This document shows, piece after piece, positions 47,769 through 55,871 of a DNA stretch of 64,000 bases (the first letter of the stretch is position 1; every line of letters starts with the position of its first letter). The translations under genes were made by a program, and so were the position numbers. Below the pieces are notes generated by a model. The model ran no database searches. It was not told the origin of the DNA and saw only the letters and a program-made list of their open reading frames with translations. Source of the stretch: Alphaproteobacteria bacterium (lineage in GTDB: Bacteria > Pseudomonadota > Alphaproteobacteria > Rickettsiales > UBA8987); contig JAUIFA010000001.1 of the NCBI GenBank assembly GCA_030429625.1, positions 347,306 to 411,305 of the forward strand. The letters are read 5' to 3'.

Positions 47769-48137
47769 TTATTTCCCAGGAGTCCATGCTTCATAATCCG
47801 CACTTACGGTTGGTCTATTACCATCAATACCGGGTTGGCGATACGCATTTTTTGTGCCCGTCAAATTCGGAAGATAGGACTTTTGCCACTCAAAGGCTTT
47901 TTGCACGTCTTCCTTTGTGGGGACATGGTCGGTTGTATGGTGCATCCAGCCGTGCCAATAAGGCGGGATCTTTGTTGGCTCCGCTTTGCCATTGTAAAGC
48001 ACCCAGCGTCTTTTGGTGTTTCTTCTGCCAATTTGGACAGGAAAGCTCCTGCGCTCAAAATAACGATTGCCAAATTCATCTTTTCCAACCAGTTTGCCGT
48101 TAAAGATTGTGTATAAAACAGTACCGATTTTATTCAT
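47769..48137 (-). CDS. NADH:ubiquinone oxidoreductase subunit NDUFA12 family
   Basis: A 122-residue accessory subunit of complex I, restricted to alphaproteobacteria and mitochondria. The pattern GKLVGKDEFGNRYFE ... RRWVLYNGKAEPTKIPPYWHGWMH is diagnostic, followed by the Pro/Gly-rich tail. It begins a minus-strand group with mlaD and DUF2155. Confidence 0.95.
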   Translation of the reverse strand: MNKIGTVLYTIFNGKLVGKDEFGNRYFERRSFPVQIGRRNTKRRWVLYNGKAEPTKIPPYWHGWMHHTTDHVPTKEDVQKAFEWQKSYLPNLTGTKNAYRQPGIDGNRPTVSADYEAWTPGK

Positions 48138-48208
48138 AATTTTATAGTCTTTGCCAAAAATAAATAATTTGATTATACTACCCCCAAAATCTCAAAATTA
48201 GGTAAGGG

Positions 48209-49858
48209 ATGGCTATTTATACCAATAACAATATTAAATGGCAACAACGAGCAATAATGTTGGCTCTGGGAATAGGGCAGGGTTTTATAATTTGGCTTAT
48301 ATCTCATTACCTTAGTGCCTATAAAATTAAACCAGAATCCATGGCTTTGCAGGCATTTGTTCTTGTCGGAGTATTTTTTGTCCAATATTTATGGAACGCA
48401 AAGCGCATTATGATGATGCTGCTGCTTGCTTTTGGCTTTGCGGCTCTGTTTTCTTACCCGATATATTACACCTATAGCCAACTCAGTGTTGATGTGGCGG
48501 TTCAAAGGGGCTGGATGGTTGGCTTTGGTGCAGGAATGGGCAGTTATATCACGTTGGTTGCCTTAACGATCATTAGCGCGCCTTTTCTTAAAATATACCA
48601 TCGAAGCAATCGTTTTAAATTTCCCCACAGGGAGTTGATGAATAGCGCTTGGAGTATGATAATCATACTTTTCTACACGTTGCTGCTTGTTACGGTTGCC
48701 TGGGCAATGCTATGGTTTATCAACATGCTTCTGGAGAGTCTGGAGGTAAAAGTTTTTAAGGAAATTATATCCAGCACGGCATGGGTTTATATATTTACGC
48801 TGGGTTGCTTTGGGTTTTTCTGGTCGATCATTCGGGACAGCAGCCGTGCTATTGTTTTCTTGTATAAAGCTGTGGCAGCCCTTTCAGTGCCGCTGCTACC
48901 TATTATTTCTTTTGTCCAGATTTTGTTTTTTGTTACCCTTATATTTTCTGGGCTATATAACCTGTTGGACATACAATTCTCTGCGACATTTTCGTTATTG
49001 TTATTAATCGCCTTAGAAATATTGCTGTATAATGGGGCGTATAAAGATTGTTATAACAATTGCCCTTATCCATCATGGATAAAATTGATCGTAAAATTTG
49101 CCATCGTCTTGTTGCCGGTATATTCGATATTGGCCATCCACGCGATCAATTTAAGAATAGACCAATATGGGCTGACCGTAACGAGAATATGGGCACTCAT
49201 ATTCGCCTTTACCGGCCTGTATTATAGCGTTGGCTATGCTACGAGCATCATATTGTATAACAGAAGATGGATGTATCTTGTCGCCCCAACTAACAAGATA
49301 GGAGCGTTTTTGGTGGTGATTACCCTCATACTGGTCAATACGCCTCTGATTGACCCTTACCTTATGAGTGCTAAAAATCAATATAAACGTTTTTCTAATA
49401 AAGAAGTGAGCCCTTCCTCGTTTGATTATGGCTATTTAGAATTTGAACTGGGCGAGATTGGTAAGTCCTATTTGGACAGGATTCACCGGGCATCTCACCC
49501 CAAAAGTGATTACATACGACGCACTATTGGCCAGTTACGCTCAAACACATTTTATGATTGGCAGCGCTACAAACAACAAAAAGAGTTGGTGCGGGAGGTT
49601 GGCTTAGGGCACTTAGTGGCCGATGAAATCAATTACCCCTTTTTGCATTTTAATATGAAAAAGGCTGGAAAAGAGCTGTTTGACCGCCTTTTAAAGATGG
49701 AATATCATCCGCAATATTACATCATAAAAGCCAGCATTGAAGAATTGAAACCCTATAAAACCTGGGAAGAATGGAGCAATCGCATTCCTTCAAATCGTGC
49801 CGATTACAACCCCAAAAACTATAAAATATGGGAGTTTGAGTGGGAGTTAGAAGAATAG
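48209..49858 (+). CDS. multi-spanning membrane protein, DUF4153-like
   Basis: A 549-residue inner-membrane protein with about 11-12 membrane segments in the first ~400 residues (for example FVLVGVFFVQYLW, AMLWFINMLLESL, IWALIFAFTGLYYSVGYA), then a soluble C-terminal domain of about 150 residues. The segment NRRWMYLVAPTNKIGAFL followed by PYLMSAKNQYKRF resembles DUF4153. Function is unknown. Divergent from the NDUFA12 group. Confidence 0.75.
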   Translation: MAIYTNNNIKWQQRAIMLALGIGQGFIIWLISHYLSAYKIKPESMALQAFVLVGVFFVQYLWNAKRIMMMLLLAFGFAALFSYPIYYTYSQLSVDVAVQRGWMVGFGAGMGSYITLVALTIISAPFLKIYHRSNRFKFPHRELMNSAWSMIIILFYTLLLVTVAWAMLWFINMLLESLEVKVFKEIISSTAWVYIFTLGCFGFFWSIIRDSSRAIVFLYKAVAALSVPLLPIISFVQILFFVTLIFSGLYNLLDIQFSATFSLLLLIALEILLYNGAYKDCYNNCPYPSWIKLIVKFAIVLLPVYSILAIHAINLRIDQYGLTVTRIWALIFAFTGLYYSVGYATSIILYNRRWMYLVAPTNKIGAFLVVITLILVNTPLIDPYLMSAKNQYKRFSNKEVSPSSFDYGYLEFELGEIGKSYLDRIHRASHPKSDYIRRTIGQLRSNTFYDWQRYKQQKELVREVGLGHLVADEINYPFLHFNMKKAGKELFDRLLKMEYHPQYYIIKASIEELKPYKTWEEWSNRIPSNRADYNPKNYKIWEFEWELEE

Positions 49859-49919
49859 ATTATTTATGCTCCAAATTACACAAATAGGTTGATTGTTTAG
49901 AACAATACCCCTATATAGG

Positions 49920-49934
49920 TTAATATTATATTAA
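49920..49934 (+). promoter_or_regulatory. CtrA-like half-site pair TTAA-N7-TTAA (pilin 1)
   Basis: TTAA-TATTATA-TTAA matches the spacing of the alphaproteobacterial CtrA box, 20 bases before the first prepilin gene. Short and AT-rich, so chance is possible. Confidence 0.3.
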
Positions 49935-49953
49935 AATTAACCGGTATTGTGAA

Positions 49954-50709
49954 GTGAAGAATAAAGAAGATTCAGGTTTTACTCTTGTGGAATTGGCCAT
50001 TGTGTTGGTGATCATTGGCTTTATTGTTGGTGGGATTGTGGCGGGCAGATCATTGATAGAATCGGCCAGAATCACTGCCGTGATGCAGGATATCATACAA
50101 TGGCGTACAGCGCACAAAGCCTTTGAGTTGCAGTATGATGGTATTCCGGGTGATCTTGATAATGCTTCTGAATATTGGCCTGGGCTGACACATAACGGCA
50201 ATGGCGATGGGATGCTTATAACATTGGGTGCGCTTCTTGTTCCCGGTAGCGATGATGACCGCTATTATTTTCAGCATTTATCGTTAGCTGGTCTGGTAGA
50301 GGGCAGTTATGGAGAATTTGTCGCTGGACAAGAAGAGCCGGCCTCTCCTGTGCCCGCAGCTATTTATTGGGGGATTAGTTCGGTACGAGAAGAATTTTTT
50401 GCGGCTAACACAGTTAGTCGGGCAAATGTTAATATGCTTTCTTTAGGAAGGCAATACACAGACCCTGATATATCATTTCACTCTTCATTATATGCAGCAA
50501 TTACTCCCAAAGACGCATACACAATCGATAAAAAATTGGATGATAGCATGCCGGGAATGGGGAATGTTATTGGTGCAGTTGGTCTTTTTGGATGGCCTCC
50601 CGTTCCCAGAAGTTGTGCAACAACCAATAACATAAACAATGCGACGACGGCAAAATATAACCTTAGTGAATTCAGAGATGCATGCCGTATGGGCTTTGTT
50701 TTAGACTAA
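49954..50709 (+). CDS. prepilin-type protein 1
   Basis: A 251-residue type IV pilin/pseudopilin-like protein that starts with GTG. The leader KNKEDSG precedes the mature FTLVELAIVLVIIGFIVGG helix, with Glu at position 5 as required for assembly. The C-terminal globular domain carries GNGDGM (a possible calcium loop) and a conserved terminal block (PKDAYTIDKKLDDSMPG, with Cys near the end). It is the first of three tandem paralogues that share these ends but differ in the middle. It would be cleaved by prepilin peptidase at the Gly-Phe bond. Confidence 0.87.
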   Translation: MKNKEDSGFTLVELAIVLVIIGFIVGGIVAGRSLIESARITAVMQDIIQWRTAHKAFELQYDGIPGDLDNASEYWPGLTHNGNGDGMLITLGALLVPGSDDDRYYFQHLSLAGLVEGSYGEFVAGQEEPASPVPAAIYWGISSVREEFFAANTVSRANVNMLSLGRQYTDPDISFHSSLYAAITPKDAYTIDKKLDDSMPGMGNVIGAVGLFGWPPVPRSCATTNNINNATTAKYNLSEFRDACRMGFVLD

Positions 50710-50798
50710 TTCTTGTTTGTTACCAAACTCCTATTTATATTCAATCTACCTATGATCTGTCTATTTTTACTATATTTAACGTAAAAATTGTGCTATTA

Positions 50799-50813
50799 TT
50801 AAGATAATATTAA
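50799..50813 (+). promoter_or_regulatory. CtrA-like half-site pair TTAA-N7-TTAA (pilin 2)
   Basis: TTAA-GATAATA-TTAA lies about 30-50 bases before prepilin 2, in the same sense and spacing as the site before prepilin 1. Confidence 0.3.
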
Positions 50814-50846
50814 TTTTAACGTTAGTATTAAAGGTTGGGTAAGGGC

Positions 50847-51656
50847 ATGTCTTATGTATGTGGGACATATAATTCAAATGAAGAAAAAGGGTTCACTTTA
50901 ATAGAGCTGGCAGTTGTTTTGTTGATTATCAGTATGATTGTCGGCGGGATTGTTTCGGCTCAGTCCCTGATCCATTCAGCACGCATTACCTCTGTGATGC
51001 AGGACATCACTAAGTGGCGTACGGCGTATCATGCATTCCAATTGCAATATGATGGCATTCCTGGTGATTTAGACAACGCTTCTGAATATTGGCCAGGGCA
51101 GACGGTAAATGGTGATGGTGATGGCTTATTAAATACCACAGGGAATCAGATAACAATAGATAATGGTTATGATCAGGATTTTAATCACTTTTTTATCCAG
51201 CTTTCATTAGCAGGGTTAATTGAAGGGGAATTTACAAATGCAGCTCCTGCATTTCTTCCATCAAGTAATGCAAATAGAGATATAGCATTTCCAAAAGGCC
51301 CGATAGAAGCAAGTTTTTATATACCCAGTTCATTAAGAATCGAAGATTTTTTCCATAGTATTGCTGAATCTCCAGATGGCATAAATGTAATGCTTTTTGC
51401 TGCCCCATGGGGCGATGCTTCAGGGTATTTTTTAAGCCCTGTTTTAGCTCCAAAAGATGCATTTATAATAGATAATAATATGGATGATGGAATGCCTGGA
51501 ACAGGCAACATAGTTGGTTCTTTTTCATATATTTGGGGTGGTCCTCTAGAGCAATGTAATACAAGTATGGATGCAGCAGATGTGGATATTGCGCGTTATA
51601 ATTTGTCTAATCAAAATAAAGCATGCAGAATGGCATTTACCCTAGAAGAAGATTAA
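50847..51656 (+). CDS. prepilin-type protein 2
   Basis: About 269 residues. The leader ends EEKG before the mature FTLIELAVVLLIISMIVGG. Shared with its neighbours are FQLQYDGIPGDLDNASEYWP, the NGDGDGL loop, and the terminal [20 protein letters not shown] block. The middle region (from about 120 to 210) is unlike that of the other two. A TTG at 50835 is an alternative start; neither start has a well-spaced ribosome site. A 125-base gap separates it from prepilin 1. Confidence 0.85.
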   Translation: MSYVCGTYNSNEEKGFTLIELAVVLLIISMIVGGIVSAQSLIHSARITSVMQDITKWRTAYHAFQLQYDGIPGDLDNASEYWPGQTVNGDGDGLLNTTGNQITIDNGYDQDFNHFFIQLSLAGLIEGEFTNAAPAFLPSSNANRDIAFPKGPIEASFYIPSSLRIEDFFHSIAESPDGINVMLFAAPWGDASGYFLSPVLAPKDAFIIDNNMDDGMPGTGNIVGSFSYIWGGPLEQCNTSMDAADVDIARYNLSNQNKACRMAFTLEED

Positions 51657-51683
51657 GGTAGTTTAGAGGAAGGGTGAGGGATT

Positions 51684-52445
51684 ATGAAAAAAGATAAACA
51701 AAGAGGCTTTACCCTAATTGAGCTTTCTATTGTGTTGCTGATTATCAGCCTGATTACCGGCAGCATTGTGGCCGGACGCTCTTTGATTCATTCTTCCCGA
51801 ATTAGTGCCCTGATGCAGGATATCAACGAGTATAAAACGGCAACCAATGCCTTTATTTTGCAATATAATGGTTTCCCTGGAGACATCACCAATGCCACAG
51901 ATTATTGGCCATCGCTTACGTCTGTTGGCCCTCAAAATATGGGCAACGGAGATGGGGTTTTGCAATGGGAAACATTTACTAAAGAAACAGGTTTGTTTTT
52001 TCCTGAATTATCTTTAGCAGGCATTATTCGAGGTAATTATACATTCCCAACTGGTGCAGAATGGCGTTTGGGTGTTCATATGCCGGAAACGGATTTTAAA
52101 GAGATAACTCTCAGACCAGTAGGAGAGAATCGAACAGAATTATTCACTGGTGTGGGCTATTTCTCTAACATAGATGGCGGTGGGAACAGTGCTCTGACAA
52201 TCATAACATATCAAGATCCTTATGCCCAGAATTTAGGTGGGCTTACCCCTAAAGACTCTTATAATATCGACGTAAAGCTGGATGATGGTATGCCGGGAAC
52301 AGGAAATGTCATTGGCGGCAAAGGCTTTCCTGGGCATGTAATGCCTGATTGTGCTACCAGCCACAGTCAAGGCAATATGAACGTTGCTACATATATCCTC
52401 GATGAAACAGATCCCAACTGTGTATTAGGTATTATCTTAAACTAA
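51684..52445 (+). CDS. prepilin-type protein 3
   Basis: 253 residues, starting MKKDKQRG before mature [19 protein letters not shown]. It shares the calcium-loop-like MGNGDGVL and the terminal [20 protein letters not shown] block with the other two paralogues. GAGGG before the ATG supports the start. It follows prepilin 2 after 27 bases. Its stop codon overlaps the stop codon of aspS (convergent, four bases shared). Confidence 0.87.
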   Translation: MKKDKQRGFTLIELSIVLLIISLITGSIVAGRSLIHSSRISALMQDINEYKTATNAFILQYNGFPGDITNATDYWPSLTSVGPQNMGNGDGVLQWETFTKETGLFFPELSLAGIIRGNYTFPTGAEWRLGVHMPETDFKEITLRPVGENRTELFTGVGYFSNIDGGGNSALTIITYQDPYAQNLGGLTPKDSYNIDVKLDDGMPGTGNVIGGKGFPGHVMPDCATSHSQGNMNVATYILDETDPNCVLGIILN

Positions 52446-54298
52446 GCGGCTTCTTCGCTATTGTCTTCGTCCCCAGATGCGCGTTTTTCCAATGCTTCTT
52501 TGGCTTTAACCGAAAGCTGGAGATTGAGTTCACGTAATTGTTTTTCGTCCACTGGCGCTGGTGCGTTCATTAAGAGATCCTGCGCTTGTTGATTCATCGG
52601 GAAGGCAATCACTTCACGAATATTGGGCTCATCAGCGATCAGCATCACCATCCGATCCAGCCCGGGAGCGATGCCGCCATGCGGTGGCGCACCAAATTGG
52701 AAGGCGCGGATCATGCCGCCAAATTTCTCATCCACCACATCACTATCATAACCGGCGATTTTGAAGGCTTTGTACATCAGCTCCGGCAGATGGTTACGAA
52801 TGGCACCGGAAGAAAGCTCCACCCCGTTGCACACAATGTCGTATTGGTAGGCTTTTAAGGCTAGGAGTTTTTCGGTGTCATCCCCGGCTTCTTTCAATGC
52901 ATCCAACCCGCCTTGTGGCATAGAAAATGGGTTGTGGCTGAATTCAATTTTGTTGTTTTCTTCGTCCCATTCAAAATAAGGGAAATCCACCACCCAGCAG
53001 AATTTGAAGACATTGTCGTCAATCAAACCAAGATCTTCCGCCACCACAGTGCGGGCTTTTCCGGCCAGATCAGCGGCTTTTAAATGGTCGGTGTTGCAAC
53101 TAAAGAACAGTGCGTCCCCATCTTTCACATTGGCCTGTGTTTTAAGCTGGGTAAGCTCATCCTCAGTCAATTGCTTGGCAATAGGGCCTTTGGCCGTACC
53201 ATCGGCATTAAACACAATATAACCCAACCCGGCAAAGCCTTCTTCCCGTGCCCAGTCATTCTTTTTGTCAAAGAAGCTGCGCGCTTGTTCGGCTGTGCCC
53301 GGCGCGGGTATGGCGCGGACAATGGCACCTTTTTCAATCTGTCCGGCGAACAGGCCAAAGCCCGAATTACGGAAGATTTCCGTCACGTCAGAAATAATCA
53401 GCGGATTGCGCAGATCCGGCTTGTCACAGCCATATTTCAACATCGCTTCTTCGTAAGGAATACGTGGGAAAGCACCTTTTTCAATATTTTTGCTGGAAAA
53501 CTCACGGAACAAATCGCCAATAACCGATTCGGTCAATTGGAACACGTCTTCCTGTTCCACAAAGCTCATCTCGATATCCAGCTGATAAAACTCACCGGGA
53601 GAACGATCCGCTCGCGCGTCTTCGTCGCGGAAGCAGGGAGCAATTTGGAAATAGCGGTCAAAACCCGATACCATCAGCAGTTGTTTGAATTGTTGTGGCG
53701 CTTGCGGCAGGGCATAGAATTGACCCGGATGCACGCGGCTGGGCACCAGATAATCACGCGCGCCTTCGGGTGAAGAGGCGGTCAGGATCGGAGTTTGGAA
53801 CTCCATAAAACCTTCTTTGGTCATGCGGTCACGTAGCCAACTGATAATTTTGGAACGCAGAATAATGTTATTGTGTAATTTCTCACGGCGTAAATCCAGA
53901 AAGCGGTGTGATAAACGAGCATTCTCAGGGAAATCTTTGTCGGTATTGACCTGCACGGGAAGTTGTTCAATTTCCACCGCGCTTTCGACCTTGATCGACT
54001 TCACCGCTACCTCAATTTCACCGGTTTGCATGTTCGGGTTAATGGCCTCGGCATCCCTCGCAAGCACTTCCCCTTCGACCGTAATCACACTTTCATAGCG
54101 GATTTTATCCACGTCTTCCGGCTTCACATCGCCGTCTTCGGGGATCACCAGCTGGGTGATGCCGTAATGGTCACGCAGATCAATAAAGAACACACCGCCA
54201 TGGTCACGTTTTCTGTGAATCCAGCCCGAAAGCTTGACCGTTTGACCAATATTGTTTTTGCTTAAATCATTACAAGTATGGGTGCGATATGCATGCAT
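52442..54298 (-). CDS. aspS: aspartate--tRNA(Asp/Asn) ligase
   Basis: A 618-residue class IIb synthetase. An N-terminal OB-fold ([20 protein letters not shown]) is followed by the catalytic core with motif 2 ([20 protein letters not shown]) and motif 3 ([19 protein letters not shown]). The bacterial insertion domain is present ([16 protein letters not shown]). Alphaproteobacterial AspRS is often non-discriminating, charging tRNA-Asn as well when asnS is missing, but this cannot be decided here. It converges on the pilin array. Confidence 0.96.
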   Translation of the reverse strand: MHAYRTHTCNDLSKNNIGQTVKLSGWIHRKRDHGGVFFIDLRDHYGITQLVIPEDGDVKPEDVDKIRYESVITVEGEVLARDAEAINPNMQTGEIEVAVKSIKVESAVEIEQLPVQVNTDKDFPENARLSHRFLDLRREKLHNNIILRSKIISWLRDRMTKEGFMEFQTPILTASSPEGARDYLVPSRVHPGQFYALPQAPQQFKQLLMVSGFDRYFQIAPCFRDEDARADRSPGEFYQLDIEMSFVEQEDVFQLTESVIGDLFREFSSKNIEKGAFPRIPYEEAMLKYGCDKPDLRNPLIISDVTEIFRNSGFGLFAGQIEKGAIVRAIPAPGTAEQARSFFDKKNDWAREEGFAGLGYIVFNADGTAKGPIAKQLTEDELTQLKTQANVKDGDALFFSCNTDHLKAADLAGKARTVVAEDLGLIDDNVFKFCWVVDFPYFEWDEENNKIEFSHNPFSMPQGGLDALKEAGDDTEKLLALKAYQYDIVCNGVELSSGAIRNHLPELMYKAFKIAGYDSDVVDEKFGGMIRAFQFGAPPHGGIAPGLDRMVMLIADEPNIREVIAFPMNQQAQDLLMNAPAPVDEKQLRELNLQLSVKAKEALEKRASGDEDNSEEAA

Positions 54299-54452
54299 AA
54301 TTATTTCTCTATTTATAACAAGGAATTAAAAAACGAGTGTTTCTTAGCCCAATCTCCCCATAAAAGCAAATATTTATCGTGACTTTTGGGGTGATTGTGT
54401 TTTATTTATAGGTGTTATATTAATTTATTATTAAATTTTTTAAGATATTTTT

Positions 54453-55085
54453 ATGGCGGAGAAAGAAAGAATACATTTATCAAGAGAAGAGTCCTGCGCC
54501 AAGTTGATGGATTTTGCAGAAATGTTGGTTGGCATTCGCCCAGCGCATGAAGAACCTTCTGCGGAAGAGGGTGCGGGGATGTACCTGTTGTTGGATGATT
54601 ATGTATTAGATTTTTCTGGTGTGGTGATAAAGGACATCAAAGACGAGAAAAGATCGCTGGTCGGGATTTTAAATGTCGATGGGGTTTCTGAGGAGAGTTT
54701 TATTATTGACTTCTCTGACCTCTCTTTTACACAGGCTAATTTAACAGGTGCGGATTTTTCTAACGTATGTTTGTCAGGAACGGAACTTCTTTGGACAGAA
54801 AAGCAAGACATTAAATTTAATCTAAATACATTAAAATTTGCGGATGTTATTAACAGAGAATTATTGGTGCGGGCTAATCCTGAATTGGTGATGCAAGATA
54901 AAGCCATGCTGAATTGGCTAATAGAGGAACAAATCTTTTTATATGAAGAAATTGAAATGCTAGCTGATCGTCAACATGTGGAAAAGGAAGCAGAGCCGCA
55001 GCATCAAAAAAATATGGACTTTTTTAGACAGTTGGTTGCTAGGGATGACGATGACAAAGAGCAAGGACATGGGAGAGGAAAATAA
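54453..55085 (+). CDS. pentapeptide-repeat-containing hypothetical protein (paralogue 1)
   Basis: A 210-residue soluble protein. An N-terminal helix (LSREESCAKLMDFAEML) and a beta motif (YVLDFSGVVIKDI) precede two or three pentapeptide-like repeats (ANLTGADFSNVCLSG). A helical C-terminus follows, then an Asp/Lys/Gly-rich tail. The same layout is found in the next gene, two bases downstream, so the pair arose by tandem duplication. The family is not known to me. Confidence 0.72.
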   Translation: MAEKERIHLSREESCAKLMDFAEMLVGIRPAHEEPSAEEGAGMYLLLDDYVLDFSGVVIKDIKDEKRSLVGILNVDGVSEESFIIDFSDLSFTQANLTGADFSNVCLSGTELLWTEKQDIKFNLNTLKFADVINRELLVRANPELVMQDKAMLNWLIEEQIFLYEEIEMLADRQHVEKEAEPQHQKNMDFFRQLVARDDDDKEQGHGRGK

Positions 55086-55087
55086 TT

Positions 55088-55672
55088 ATGGAAAAGAAAA
55101 CATTAACCAGAGAAGAATCATGTAAAAAATTACTTGATTATGCAAATGATCTTCTTTTAGCAACTGACGAAGAAATTTTTAGGCAGCTGGATGGCTATGT
55201 TCTCAATCTTTCCGGTGTGGTTATATCTGATATAAGTGATTCAGATAAGGGCATTGATGGTACAAGAAAATTAAAAAAAATGTTTGACCCAACGCCTGGT
55301 GATGGTCGTACAACTATCATTAATTTTACAAGTATATCGTTGGAGAAAGCTGATTTAAGAGAAGCAGATTTTTCGGATGTAGCTCTTGTTAAGGCCAAAT
55401 TAAATGGGGCTTTGATGGATGGCATAAGGTTTAATTATAATACGTTAATACTTGCCGGTAATGAGAATAGAAAGTTACTTATCGAAGCCAATCCTAAGCG
55501 GGTGATTGCAGATCAAAAAATGCTTGAATTTGTAACTAAAAAGGGAATCACCAGCCATGATGAACTTGAAGAACTAGCGGATGCACAGAGAGGTTCTGAA
55601 AGAGCATTATCAGGATTTCAGGCAATGCTAAAAAATCAATCTGGTAATGGTCCCAGAGGTAACCAAAGATAA
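55088..55672 (+). CDS. pentapeptide-repeat-containing hypothetical protein (paralogue 2)
   Basis: A 194-residue paralogue of the preceding gene: LTREESCKKLLDYANDLL, YVLNLSGVVISDISDS, then pentapeptide-like ADLREADFSDVALVKAKLNG and a helical C-terminus (LLIEANPKRVIADQKML, matching LLVRANPELVMQDKAML). The two have diverged strongly in sequence but keep the same architecture. No signal peptide. Confidence 0.72.
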   Translation: MEKKTLTREESCKKLLDYANDLLLATDEEIFRQLDGYVLNLSGVVISDISDSDKGIDGTRKLKKMFDPTPGDGRTTIINFTSISLEKADLREADFSDVALVKAKLNGALMDGIRFNYNTLILAGNENRKLLIEANPKRVIADQKMLEFVTKKGITSHDELEELADAQRGSERALSGFQAMLKNQSGNGPRGNQR

Positions 55673-55763
55673 GAGATAACGTTCAATTATCCTGTGGATA
55701 AAATGCGCTTTCCCGCCTCCATTCTTGTTTCTCAAATAACACAAAAATAACTATTTATAGTGG

Positions 55764-55792
55764 TTGCAATCTGAATTTTATCAATATATAGT
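55764..55792 (+). promoter_or_regulatory. putative promoter of the ankyrin-SPOR gene
   Basis: TTGCAA (55764-55769), a 17-base spacer, and TATAGT (55787-55792). The -10 matches five of six consensus bases. A leader of about 70 bases follows. Confidence 0.45.
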
Positions 55793-55871
55793 ATGCTTGG
55801 CATTGTAATGTTCTGGTGGGGGTATTGCCTGAGGAGCATTTTTTGGGGGATCATATAATACGGCTGTAACT

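Noticed and set aside
53084-53773. 229-codon plus-strand open frame
   Set aside because: It lies wholly antisense to aspS, whose motifs and length are certain; the frame shows no family features.
54299-54330. aspS promoter with TATAAA close to the ATG
   Set aside because: It would leave a leader of only about seven bases and no convincing -35 is seen.
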